Part shown: positions 47,961-58,410 of the stretch, piece by piece
Layout: each line of letters begins with the position of its first letter
Numbering within the stretch: the first letter of the stretch is position 1
Source: Actinostola sp. cb2023
Lineage: Eukaryota > Cnidaria > Anthozoa > Actiniaria > Actinostolidae
DNA length: 64,000 nt
Assembly: GCA_033675265.1 (NCBI GenBank)
Contig: JAUJYZ010000534.1
Span: 47,501-111,500 of the forward strand
Direction of reading: 5' to 3'
The notes under the pieces: generated by a model
What the model was told of the DNA's origin: nothing
Seen by the model: the letters and a program-made list of their open reading frames with translations, nothing else
Databases searched by the model: none
Made by a program: the position numbers and the translations under genes

Positions 47961-48946
47961 ACGATTTTGTATAATAATTAATTTAATTTAATAAAGTTTT
48001 AGAATCAAAATGTTTAAATATTGTAATTAGTTATGATATTACATCATTATTTATTGATTTATATTTTATATTCACTAGTGTCGTCATTTAGTGGTTTTTG
48101 TAACCGCTATGTACACTTTTAAAAGTGTTCATTAATTCACGAATGTTCATTGATATACACTTGGTAGATTTGTCCTTGGTACTCAATCTAATTTGCATCA
48201 TAAACGAGTGATTTGTGCTGAAACTGCACCTGCTTCACAATGTTTTTATTTATCTTTTCGCGACGAGCTACTGTTAAGACATTAATCGGTCATGAAATAA
48301 AGCAGTAAATATTGTTCAGACTCAAATTTGTTCATACTGCTATTCAGTGTGGCAAAGAAAAGTTGATCACAAACAAAAACAAGACATTTTAGTCCATTGA
48401 ATTTATGTTGAACAATTATTGCCGCTCAAGGACTCGCGGCTCGGTAAATATCCACTACTACTCACCTCCACTTCGGGAATAATTGTTCAATATAAATTCA
48501 ATGGACTAAAATGTCTTGTTTTTGTTTGTGATCAATTTTTCTTTCCCACACTGAATAGCAGTATGAACAAATTTGAGTCTGAACAATATTTACTGCTTTA
48601 TTTCATGACCGATTAATGTCTTAACAGTAGCTCGTCGCGAAAAGATAAAAAAAAACATTGTGAAGCAGGTGCAGTTTCAGCACAAATCACTCGTTTATGA
48701 TGCAAATTAGATTGAGTACCAAGGACAAATCTACCAAGTGTATATCAATGAACATTCGTGAATTAATAAACACTTTTAAAAGTGCACATAGCGGTTACAA
48801 AAACCACTAAATGACGACACTAGTGAATATAAAATATAAATCAATAAATAATGATGTAATATCATAACTAATTACAATATTTAAAAATTTTGATTCTAAA
48901 ACTTTATTAAATTAAATTAATTATTATACAAAATCGTATTAAAAAG
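47961..48946. mobile_element. 986-bp foldback inserted in the left arm
   Basis: TAATACGATTTTGTATAATA at the left mirrors TATTATACAAAATCGTATTA at the right. Arms of about 430 bp are nearly perfect. The central 75 bp (48411-48486) is a copy of the AACAATTATTCC...GGAATAATTGTT segment also found at 46068-46141. The uninterrupted right arm near 50523-50530 supplies the empty site. Confidence 0.9.
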
Positions 48947-49321
48947 CCAAGTCAGAGTTTAAGGATTACCGTGATTCCTGGAACCGAATCGGGATAAAAT
49001 CCAACCGGAAGTTGAGTTTCGCCATACATTCACTGTAAATCTGCTAGAATCTTAGGTGAAAATATCAGTCGTTTGCATGCCTTAGTTAGACTCTAAGAAA
49101 TATTTACTCGACTAATGGTGAGTGTTTAAGACATAATGCGCCTTTGTGAGCCAATATTTGAGTGTCAGGACAAAAAGAACACGATTATAGATGGTCTTGT
49201 TTTGACTGAGTAATGACTAGAGATTCGCCCGCCATGACACACCGGGACACCGAAACTTGCCTAGAATAATTTTATTTCCCTTGAATATTTCCTGATAAAC
49301 TATAACTTTATATTTAGATGA

Positions 49322-50081
49322 GGATTTGTGCATTTACGAACTGCAGTCACAGTACTTTAAAGTGCCTATAACCCCTGTGAGATTCTTTCAAAAATCTATT
49401 CAATATAAGCTGAATAGTTGGTGGGTTCAGTATTTTGTGATTTGAACCTTGCGTTTATGAGTTATAGAGGTTTGAAATCTCAATATGCAAATTTGATGAC
49501 GTCAACCCAGGAATTTGCAATAACTTATGTAGACTTTTTCAAGAAGAGCTTATATTTTGAAATGGGGAAAAAGTTATAAAATCATTTATAAAGACTGTGA
49601 AAATATTCTGTAAGTTTTCAAATGTCAATAATCAGCACAAGGGCGTTTTTGTATAATAAATGAAGTCCTAGTAGACGTCATCAAATTTGCATATTGAGAT
49701 TTCAAACCTCTATAACTCATAAACGCAAGGTTCAAATCACAAAATACTGAACCCACCAACTATTCAGCTTATATTGAATATAATTTTAAAACAATCTCAC
49801 AGGGGTTATAGGCACTTTAATATCAACTCATAAACTGCCGTAATAAAAGCAAATGTAACTGATTGCCGTGTCTGTCTTGTCTTTACTTGTCTTCCTCCGT
49901 TCGTCCTTCACCATTGATAGCAAATATTGACACTAGAAGAGAGTGGATTAAACTGGTCTCAGAAAAGACCCAACAAACTGGGGGGAAATGGCAGCCTCGT
50001 CAAGATTCACGAATATGTTCTGCACATTTTGTCGACGGGAAACCAATTAACCGAAATAAATCCTCAGTATTCCTTCAATAG
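49322..50081 (+). pseudogene. THAP-domain remnant, split by a MITE
   Basis: MRICAFTNCSH at 49318-49350 has the CxxxxC start of a THAP zinc finger. After the MITE (49357-49820) and some broken sequence, RREWIKLV, KWQP and ICSAHFVDGKP (about 49939-50050) match the second half of a THAP domain (W, then WQP, then C-x-x-HF). Stops and frameshifts separate the parts. THAP domains are the DNA-binding part of P-element transposases, and the position at the centre of a large inverted repeat fits that origin. No catalytic domain remains. Confidence 0.65.
49357..49820. mobile_element. Foldback MITE, family TTAA-AGTGCC, copy 4
   Basis: TTAA-AGTGCCTATAACCCCTG at 49357 mirrors CAGGGGTTATAGGCACT-TTAA ending at 49820. 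The arms resemble copy 1 (GTTATAGAGGTTTGAAAT, then GATGACGTCAA). It interrupts the THAP reading frame. Confidence 0.92.
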
Positions 50082-50234
50082 TTCCTTCGTCTCGTCTCCT
50101 CTACAACAACAAAATGCACAAATCCTCATCTAAAGATAAAATTATAGTTTATCAGGAAATATTCAAGTGAATTTAAAACTATTAGGCAAGTTTCAGTGTC
50201 CTGGTGTGTCATTACTCAGTCAAAACAAGACCAT

Positions 50235-50330
50235 CTATATTCGTGTTCTTTTTGTCCTGACACTCAAATATTGGCTCACAAAGGCGTGTTCTTTTTGTCC
50301 TGACACTCAAATATTGGCTCACAAAGGCGC
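50235..50330. repeat. 44-bp direct duplication
   Basis: GTGTTCTTTTTGTCCTGACA with its continuation to CACAAAGGC occurs twice in a row, at about 50243 and 50287. The left arm of the palindrome has it only once, so the duplication came after the palindrome formed. Confidence 0.85.
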
Positions 50331-51054
50331 ATTATGTCTTAAACACTCACCATTAGTCGAGTAAATCTTTCTTAGAGCGTCTAACTAAGGCACGCAAACG
50401 ACTGATATTTTCACCTAAGATTCTAGCAGATTTACAGTGAATGTATGGCGAAACTCAACTTCCGGTTGGATTTTATCCCGATTCGGTTCCAGGAATCATG
50501 GTAATCCTTAAACTCTGACTTGGCTTATTGGACTTCAGGTTCCATCGGGACTCTAATTTCTTAGCTTACGTGCGAAATGGTTCCCATTTCAGACTACGTG
50601 CCATTACCCTGAGTAATAGATTCTTTGTCTCAGTTACAAAGTGTCTCAAGAGTTACCAGCCAAGCTAAAAGGGTCTATTCTTTCCTGCTATATAGTGGTA
50701 ACTCATACCCCGTACATAAATACCACACAACTGAAAAGTACTTTTTGGCTATTCACCTCCGAGCAAACGTCGCATTTCGCGAACGTGTCTCTTTCTTCGT
50801 GAAAATAAATTTAGTATATTTGACAGGCTATTCACTTGTAAATGCTAAAACAATTATTCCCTCATCGAGGACTCGAAGCTCAGTAAATATCCACCATTAT
50901 CATTCACATTATTTTCTCCGGGATTTTCATTGGTCGAGAGACGACTACGTCACTGCAGATAACTTCCTACGAATAAGTGTTTTCGTTCTCCTCGACAATG
51001 GCAGCTCGATTTTTCCAGAGTTGTTGCTTTAGGTGAGAGAAAATAACGTGATTG

Positions 51055-51212
51055 ATAAAACAATTATTGAACTCTGTTTTTTTGCAAAATATCGTGCGTG
51101 ATTTTGTCAGTGGCTCGCAGATAATTATTTGCATCTGCCATCGGCAAATAATTATTCTGCTCGCCACCGACAAATCACGATATTTTGCTCAACCTCGTCC
51201 AATAATTGCTAA
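51055..51212. mobile_element. Foldback with ends CAATTATTG inside the right arm
   Basis: ACAATTATTGAA, then GCAAAATATCGTG-GTGATTTTGTC, is mirrored by GACAAATCACGATATTTTGC and CCAATAATTG. The centre is AATTATTTGC-ATCTGCC-ATCGGCAAATAATT. Confidence 0.75.
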
Positions 51213-51580
51213 CTACTCACCTCCACTTCGGGGAATAATTGTTAAATAATGTTTTCCCTGGCGACAACCGTCCGTGCGAGAGTTCGTAGCTGGTTTGTTT
51301 GTTTGTTCGAAGGAATTGAAATGAAATATGATTGTCAATGTAATTTGTGATGAGACAGCCGTCTTTAAAGAAATTTATCTCCAATGACGCCTTTTTGGAC
51401 AACAACGGCCTTAATGGAATACTGATCCGCGACACATTGTTTGTTTTTCGATTAGCTCTTTAGGGCCGACCTTTTTCTGCCCACACATTTGGAAACCCAA
51501 TTGTTGGATAATTCCACAATATACTTACAAGAAAAGAATTGTGTATTATATAATAAATTCTAAATTGTGATCTTTCAATA

Positions 51581-51589
51581 CTATAAATA
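51581..51589 (+). promoter_or_regulatory. TATA box of the intronless GPCR gene
   Basis: CTATAAATA lies 54 bp before the ATG at 51643, which places a likely transcription start near 51612-51616. The ATG context is AAAGCCATGC, acceptable for translation start. Confidence 0.55.
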
Positions 51590-51642
51590 CCAAGCACACA
51601 TCAATCTTTCGTTAGAACGTCTATTCTACTGACAAGAAAGCC

Positions 51643-52563
51643 ATGCCGCCTACCGACAGCACAAACTCTTCGTCGAGTTTCTCACTATTCAGCATCTGTG
51701 TGACACTTGGTGAACTCAAGGATCCTCACAAGGCAACTCCTGCTTCTCTCGCAACGTCCCTCTCTGCCGTGATAGCAACTGTCTTAACGTGTCCGTTCGT
51801 TGTCTTTCTCAATATGTTGGTTCTTTTGGCGTTTTACAAGAAGCCAGCACTACGAACACAAGCCAACGTTCTTCTAGGAGCCATGGCACTGAATGATCTT
51901 GTGAGAGGTGCTGTTGGTAGCCCACTGTTCGTAGCAAGGGAACTCACTTATCAAATGAGGCATGAATCAAACTGCTACGTGAATTTAGCTTCCGTGTACA
52001 GTACCCGTATATTTTCTGTCGACATTTTATTGACTATTATCAACTGTGAGCGCTATGTGGGCCTTAAGTATCCCATGTGGCATCGCATCCATGTAACGAA
52101 ATCTCGGCTCTTGGTCGCTGCTGTCGTCTCAAGTCTGGTTGTTTTAATTTCCATGATTGTACGAACCTTCAAAGATGAAGGGAGATTTCTAATGACATCT
52201 ATTTTAGTTCTCTGCACCATAGCTACATTAAGTTTTGCTGTGATGATCTGGCAAGTAATTGTTAAGCGAAATCAACAATTTCACGTCCAGAATTCTGGAC
52301 AAAACCAACCAAGTCCTTCAATGACCAGGTCAGAGAGAAAAGCAGCCAAGGTGGCCACGTATCTTGCTTTGGGATTTCTCCTCACCAGAATTATTCCTCT
52401 TGTACTGCTCACTTTCATATTCACAAGGCAAGACTGGATGAATGTCGCTCAACCACTGGTACATTCACTGTCACTGATGACCTCCCTCGTAAACCCTCTC
52501 ATCTACAGCGTTATGAACCAGGATATCAGAAAGGCGTGTATGGAGCTGACGAAGTGCAACTGA
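51643..52563 (+). CDS. Class A GPCR, intronless, complete; MECA-like features
   Basis: 306 residues in one exon. The N-terminus is Ser/Thr-rich without a signal peptide. Visible markers: N57 in TM1; LNDLVRG with D85 in TM2; C111 before TM3; CERY (135-138) at the end of TM3; a short second extracellular loop (about 172-182) with no Cys, so the usual TM3-loop disulfide cannot form; TM6 with LTRIIPLVLL; TM7 with canonical NPLIY (284-288) followed by helix 8 (NQDIRKACMEL). A short loop lacking Cys is typical of melanocortin, cannabinoid and EDG receptors, so a MECA-type origin is a reasonable inference; the ligand is unknown. The start Met is chosen because it precedes all seven segments and follows a TATA box at a normal distance. 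Confidence 0.9.
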   Translation: MPPTDSTNSSSSFSLFSICVTLGELKDPHKATPASLATSLSAVIATVLTCPFVVFLNMLVLLAFYKKPALRTQANVLLGAMALNDLVRGAVGSPLFVARELTYQMRHESNCYVNLASVYSTRIFSVDILLTIINCERYVGLKYPMWHRIHVTKSRLLVAAVVSSLVVLISMIVRTFKDEGRFLMTSILVLCTIATLSFAVMIWQVIVKRNQQFHVQNSGQNQPSPSMTRSERKAAKVATYLALGFLLTRIIPLVLLTFIFTRQDWMNVAQPLVHSLSLMTSLVNPLIYSVMNQDIRKACMELTKCN

Positions 52564-52974
52564 ACAAGTTCATCGGAAGAATTCAAAACGAACACAAACT
52601 AAAGGGAAAAACAACTGTCTTAGTCAATTACATGAACCATATTTTATTTTATTTAGAAACAAACAAGTAGAATTGTTGCAGATTGTGTGATTAGTTTGTT
52701 TCGCTGTACCTAAATTATTTAGCTTGCTCATTCTTTTGCCGTTTGTTTGTTTGATTTGCTAACGTTTGACTGATTTAGTTTGTTTTGAATGAATTGTTTT
52801 GTTTCGTTGCTCGTTTGCTTCTTCAGTTTGCTTGTTCGCTCATCGTTCCAATATTCTAGTACTCCATCGTATTAAAACCTCGTGGTTCAAGTGTTGTTGT
52901 TGTAATTTCCCCATTGAGATCCTTAATGGACGACCAGGTTCTTTTTATTAACAACATGGGAATTCCAGCGGAGT
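52564..52974. other. 3' flank of the GPCR, T/G-rich
   Basis: GTTTG and TTTGTTTG phrases are frequent at 52685-52850. No clear AATAAA was seen. Confidence 0.4.
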
Positions 52975-53574
52975 ACAGTCGAAGCTCTCGTATAAGCGAC
53001 CACCTCGGGAATTCGAAAAAGTGGTCGTAACTAGAGCTGGTCGCTTACGAGAATGGGCTCTCATAAGCGACCACGCGCTGAAACAATAGAGGCTGGTCGC
53101 TTACGAGAGGTTTTAGCTCTTGCGATGTATTGCATACGTAAGCACGATACATGCCCATTACTACAGGATTGTATCATAATGCACACTTGTAAGCAACGTT
53201 TCACGGCACAACAGTAGTTTGAGTCTAAGGCCTAGGCTTTGTTGACGAAGTTATTGAGAGTGTTGACTAATAGAATCAGACTCTGAGTGGTCGCTTACGA
53301 GAGCTTAAAAACAAAGGAACCACGTAGTTGGTAATTACCAAAAGTGGTCGCGGTCGCTTACGAGAGCTTTTAATTGCAGACTTTGAGTGACAATACAAAC
53401 GGGATTTCGTAAAGGTGGTCGTAACTAGAGCTGGTCGCTTACGGGAGAGGTCGCTTACGAGAGCTTTTAAATACAGACTTTGAGTGACAATACAAACGGG
53501 ATTTCGTAAAGGTGGTCGTAATTAGAGCTGGTCGTTCACGAGAGTGGTCGCAAGGAGAGCTTCGGCTGTATTTG
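52975..53574. mobile_element. MITE, TIR TACAGTCGAAGCTCTC
   Basis: TACAGTCGAAGCTCTCGTAT at the left mirrors GGAGAGCTTCGGCTGTA at the right. The interior repeats GAGCTGGTCGCTTACGAGAG several times and has a direct repeat of about 90 bp (TTTGAGTGACAATACAAACG at 53381 and 53478). Confidence 0.85.
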
Positions 53575-55108
53575 AAAACGATAATATAATAGAAGTGTCT
53601 TGGAATATTTATTTCAGTATCTCGGCGGCTCGTTCGCTCGCCGAGTGAGTTTGATTACAGTACAGTTTATTCAGTTTTAAATTCACATTGATAATTATAC
53701 ACGCAAGTGACTCGCAGTCTATCTTCAGATTGGGCCCTGTATTATTCTAGCTATTCCAGCTATGGGAACTATATGCTGTTGTGTTTGATTCACCTGAATG
53801 TTTGTTATCGACTTCAACACGTTAACCGTGGTTCAGTTTGGATGCGAGCGCAGGCTACCTGGTAAATCGAATATCAAAGTTTTAATTAAATTATAAAAAT
53901 GCACTGATTTTGTAGTTGGTTGACTGTAAGTGCAGGATCGAGCCGAATTGTTAAATTTCTCTCGCTCAGTCATGAATAAACTGATCGAAATAGTAATGGC
54001 TTAAAGGGGCAGTGTCAAGCCTCGCGCATGCGCATTAAAATTAAAACAATAACACTCGGTTGAGAATCCTACCTTGCCCGGTAGCGAGTTACAAAAAAAC
54101 TCCCAAAACCGTTCTAATCGCTAAATAAATGACCTACAGGACTCAAGTAGATACTAATCTTTATTTAGAAAGCAATTTTAGAACTTCAATATATCAAAAG
54201 AACAGAATTCAAGAAGTGAATTCACGGCGATATCATTTTCCAACGGCCGATCAAATAAAACACAGGAAGCCCAACACATAAATAGATGGTGGGAAGCTCA
54301 CCGGGTTTACAAGTAGTTCTACGTGAGTTTTTTCTCTTCAAAAGTCATGAACAGTACTGCACCTACGATTGATGATCAAGATTCCTTCGCAATCGACCAT
54401 AATTGCCGGTTTACAATTCGGTTTTCTTCACTCGAGGATGATGGCGGCCTGCCTCTCTACGGCTGTTCGACACTTTTTTCAAGGGCTTCAAAGTCAGTTC
54501 TAAGATGAAATAGTGTCTCTAATAGAACTGTAAGTAGAACATTGATTCACTCCGACCACGTGTTTTTATTCAGTGTGGCCACATAAATAAGTAAATTAAG
54601 GAGAATCATTCTCACAATAAAATTGCACTCGATTCTAATGAAATCAGTCATGATATACACCTTGGGCGTAAAGAGGTAAGTTGATGAGGGAATCAATAAT
54701 AATAATAAAACTAATGATAGAATCAGCTATTTTTACACAGGAAGCCCGGCTATGATATTTGCTTTCTTTTTTCCTTTTTTCTTTTCCTCTTTTTCATTTT
54801 CGTTTCCTCTTCTTTTTTTTCCTTGCCTATTTTTATCGTTTCAGTGATTGGTCTAGTATTTTTTTCACAATAATTGATGAAAATTTTGTGATCAAGTAAA
54901 ACACGGCAAAGCGTCAGTTCAGGTATTCTCTAAAACAATAGGGACTTTAAGTATCGAGAACGCGGACGGCGACGGGGACGCCAGACGCTCAGGGACTGGC
55001 GGGAAATATTTTGACGTTCGCCGTTCGGTCCCGACGTGAGAAGACGGTTTGGCACGTTGTCTGAGAACGTGAGTATTTTTTTTGCTTTCTTTGCTATTTT
55101 AATGCTAA
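53575..55108. other. Intergenic with element fragments
   Basis: TTAAAGGGGCAGTGTCAAG (one end only) is at 54001. CACAGGAAGCCC occurs in the same orientation at about 54257 and 54737. 53872-53920 repeats TAAATCGAATATCAAAG and GCACTGATTTTGTAGT from 42707-42760. A C/T-rich stretch is at 54765-54830. No gene recognised. Confidence 0.5.
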
Positions 55109-55109
55109 A

Positions 55110-56554
55110 CTAGACGCTCTATGAGCGTTCACTCGGCTGGTCGGATGATTAGTCTGCGAATACAGCCGCTTTTCGGTGGTCGCACCGCCAAAAAGTGGCT
55201 GTAACTCGTGCTATGAATGTGCCAATTTTAGACTCTCCCCTCCCTCACAAGAGTGATTTTTTGTCGCTGTGGGCGCGCAATGCATGATTTAGAAGTGAGG
55301 CGTTCTCCTGTACTTCCAAGGATGGTACAGTTTGTAGTTGTTTAAACGAAGTAGAATGATTTATATACTTCTACATGTAGTAAAGCAAGAAATAGAATTT
55401 GGAGGTAATTTAAAAAAATCATTATTTTTACATTTGTAATAGAATTTTACAAAAAGTTGTCATCTGAGTTGATCAAGTGTTTATATCTTTAAATAGATAT
55501 TCATGCATTTGTATTCTTCCACACAAATCTTCTTAGTTTTCTGCTCTTTTGTGAAAGACGGTCAGCTTTTTCACTGGAATTCTGCTTGGTTCACGATCAC
55601 GCCGACCGCCATGACAGTAGCATACAACACGATTGTGATTATAATAAACAAACTTCGCATAACGAGATCTACAGTCTTTTCTCATCTTTATTGTCAATGA
55701 ATCATCATGATGAATATTTACATATAACTGCATAGTTTTTCTCTACTATATCCTGATCATCAAATATATTCATGGCAGCTTCTGTTGATGACAGAACGTA
55801 CGATACAAGAACACTTCTTATGCACAACATTGCAAGAGACACGCTCGGCAAGACCACTCCAAAAGTAGTATTTTATGACATATTCATTGTACTAACAACA
55901 AGTAAAAGGCAAAACAATACTAAATTTATCATATTCACCTCAATGTTTACGAGTTTAAAGAGATTTTTACGTGTGTACTATGATTATTTTGACTGTGCTT
56001 TGCTTCGTGTTCTTCCAAGATGGCGACTGTTGTTGAACATTTCTTGTCGTCGTTCATCAAGTTCAAGGTCGAGGTGTTTTCTTCAGCTTGATCAGGAGTC
56101 TGGTATTCATCAGCATCTGAGTAGTACTTTTCAGTGCAAGAGTTTATAATCAAGTTTTTAGTCATAGTTTCGTCATTTGTAGTCATTTGTTTACCATTTC
56201 TAGCCATCATTTGCTCATATTTGCTCATAGTTTGCTTTGATTTCTCTTTGATTTCTTTGAGTTCGCGGAACGGCCCGGTCCAAAATCGCTCACTGACATC
56301 TTTTAGAGTAGGCCTACCGCGAACGGCGTATGCGTTTGTAAGCATAGTGAGCGTTTGGAGAAGTAGGTGATGAAGAACTTCAAGATACATCCTTTCAATC
56401 TTTTTCAAACCTCAGCAGGAACGTACTACGATCAAATCGAATGACATGCTGCTGTCGGGCTTCCTGTGGCCGGGGTGGACTGGAATCTCTAACCGGATAA
56501 AAAAGCCCATTTTAAGACTCGGCGTCTGCCACAGGCAGCCCAGCCGAGTAATAA
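55110..56554 (-). mobile_element. Helitron-like ends around a 1.4-kb interior, copy 2 (tentative)
   Basis: Left: CTAG at 55110-55113, then the stem ACGCT, loop CTATG, AGCGT, then TCACTCGGC, as at 32629. Right: AAAAGCCCATTTT, CTCGGCG, CCACAGGC and GCCGAGTAATAA at 56500-56554, as at 32750-32800. The interior holds the minus-strand frame 55947-56408, which could be captured host sequence. No helicase was found. Confidence 0.4.
55947..56408 (-). CDS. Possible exon, unknown protein
   Basis: An open frame of 153 codons on the minus strand, longer and of more protein-like composition than other random frames here. It has a Leu-rich start (LEVLHHLLLQTLTMLTNAY), then the block DVSERFWTGPFRELKEI, a Lys/Glu/Met-rich probable helix, and an Asn/Thr/Glu-rich tail. 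The first triplet is TTG, with an in-frame stop just upstream. GCTGAG at about 56412 could be a splice acceptor, so it may be a last exon. I recognise no family. It may also be chance. Confidence 0.3.
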   Translation of the reverse strand: MKKIERMYLEVLHHLLLQTLTMLTNAYAVRGRPTLKDVSERFWTGPFRELKEIKEKSKQTMSKYEQMMARNGKQMTTNDETMTKNLIINSCTEKYYSDADEYQTPDQAEENTSTLNLMNDDKKCSTTVAILEEHEAKHSQNNHSTHVKISLNS

Positions 56555-57234
56555 CTCAACAATACACGTTCAGATAACTTTCATGGCTTGTTTTCTTTGA
56601 TTATGTGAGATTATTCACTGTTATAATGGTTTGTTTTGAACAGAAACGTCGAAACGCTGATCAACAAGTCGATGAACATGTGAGTGCAAACAAATATAAA
56701 GCTTAGCTCAGTGATTTAATCGCCGAAATGTTGTTATTGAGCTCGAGAATTGAATCACTCAAAAGGCAAACAGTTTATAGGGAGTTCATAACAATTTCAA
56801 AGGAAAATTTGTTGTTATCTGCCTGCTAGCACATGTCGTCATTTAATTCATTTGTCGCGCCAGTCGATAAACATCTACGAACGTACGGATATCAATTATT
56901 TCCTTTCACTTCCATATGTATAAAGGAATCAAATATAATTTAGGTAATATATCTTTAAAAAGTGCACTTTGGGTGTAACTACACAATGCATAGCCACTTT
57001 TGAAAGCGAGTATTTTCGTGGCTCGTTAACTCAGCCAGCTGCATTTAGGCTTAATTATATAAGTTATTCTATAATTATAACTTTATTTATCTTCTTTCTT
57101 ACACAAACATATTCAAATTAGTTTAATTTTGCAAGTTATTTAGGTATTGTGGTTCATTTGCTCGGCTAGGTGAATTAAACGAGCCAATGGTTAAGTAAGA
57201 GATAAATACCTCGAACGTCGGCAATAAGCCTATT

Positions 57235-58410
57235 TATTATACGACTGTGACGTAACTTTACCATAAAAGGGCACAAAATCCTCCAAATATCCGAGCGTAT
57301 TACCCACTGTAGATTGTCGTATTACCCGGCTTGTATCCCGGTAAAACCGGTTTTGAACACAGCATATTTTGTACCAGTTTTGGTTTTCATTGCAAAAAGA
57401 AAAAAAACACTATACAACGACAGAAAAGTATTTCTAAAGGGAATAGGGAAACAAACAACTACTTTTTAATGATATCTGTATAGAAAATATGAAGAAAATG
57501 CAATCTTTTTGGTGAAAAAAGCCAACGAAAAATCTCTCGAGCGCGCGCTCGATGGCGCATCGATTGTGTGATAGCGCGCGCATTTTGCAAACAAATCACA
57601 AAAACAGCTTACGCTAACAAATAAGCAAAGAAAAATACGTTTTTGGGGGGTTATTTTTTTGTTGTCGTATAATAAACAATTTATTACAGTTAGAGTTGTG
57701 TAATACGGCTGGACATTTTTACTCGTCTATTTGTATTTTGCCTCGCCTACGGCTCGTCAAAATACGGCAAGACTCGTAAAAATATCCAGCCGTATTACAC
57801 AACTCTAACTGTAATAACCTCTATTTATTATACGACTGTGACGTAACTTTACCATAAAAGGGCACAAAATCCTCCAAATATCCGAGCGTATTACCCACTG
57901 TAGATTGTCGTATTACCCGGCTTGTAACCCGGTAAAACCGGTTTTGAACACAGCATATTTTGTACCAGTTTTGGTTTTCATTGCAAAAAGAAAAAACACT
58001 ATACAACGACAGAAAAGTATTTCTAAAGGGAATAGAGAAATAAACAACTACTTTTTAATGATATCTGTATAGAAAATATGAAGAAAATGCAATCTTTTTG
58101 GTGAAAAAAGCCAACGAAAAATCTCTCGAGCGCGCGCTCGATGGCGCATCGATTGTGTGATAGCGCGCGCATTTCGCAAACAAATCACAAAAACAGCTTT
58201 TGTACGCTAACGAATAAGCAAAGAAAAAGACGTTTTTGGGGGGGTTTATTTTGTTGTTGTATAATAAACAATTTATTACAGTTAGAGTTGTGTAATACGG
58301 CTGGACATTTTTACTCGTCTATTTGTATTTTGCCTCGCCTACGGCTCGATAAAATACGGCAAGACTCGTAAAAATATCCAGCCGTATTACACAACTCTAA
58401 CTGCAATAAC
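57235..58410. mobile_element. Two tandem head-plus-hairpin modules (copies A and B)
   Basis: Each module has a head (57236-57676; 57831-58269) bounded by TATTATACGAC and GTCGTATAATA, then AACAATTTATTACAG, then a hairpin (57684-57822; 58276-58410) with arms TTAGAGTTGTGTAATACGGC and mirror. The hairpin core is GCCTCGCCTACGGCTCG. The period is about 595 bp and identity is very high. Heads also contain CTCGAGCGCGCGCTCGA, a palindrome, and GATAGCGCGCGCAT. Confidence 0.9.

Larger units (their letters stand above)
46060..51245. mobile_element. 5.2-kb composite palindrome with four nested insertions
   Basis: Left arm pieces 46060-46299, 47700-47960 and 48947-49330 match, in inverse order, the right arm 50120-50905 plus 51203-51245. 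The left arm is broken by an element at 46301-47699 and by a foldback at 47961-48946. The right arm is broken at about 50905-51203. The centre is broken by a TTAA-AGTGCC MITE at 49357-49820. The outermost ends read TTATTCCCCGAAG and CTTCGGGGAATAA. With insertions removed it would be a transposon with arms of about 900 bp around a THAP-domain remnant. Confidence 0.75.
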
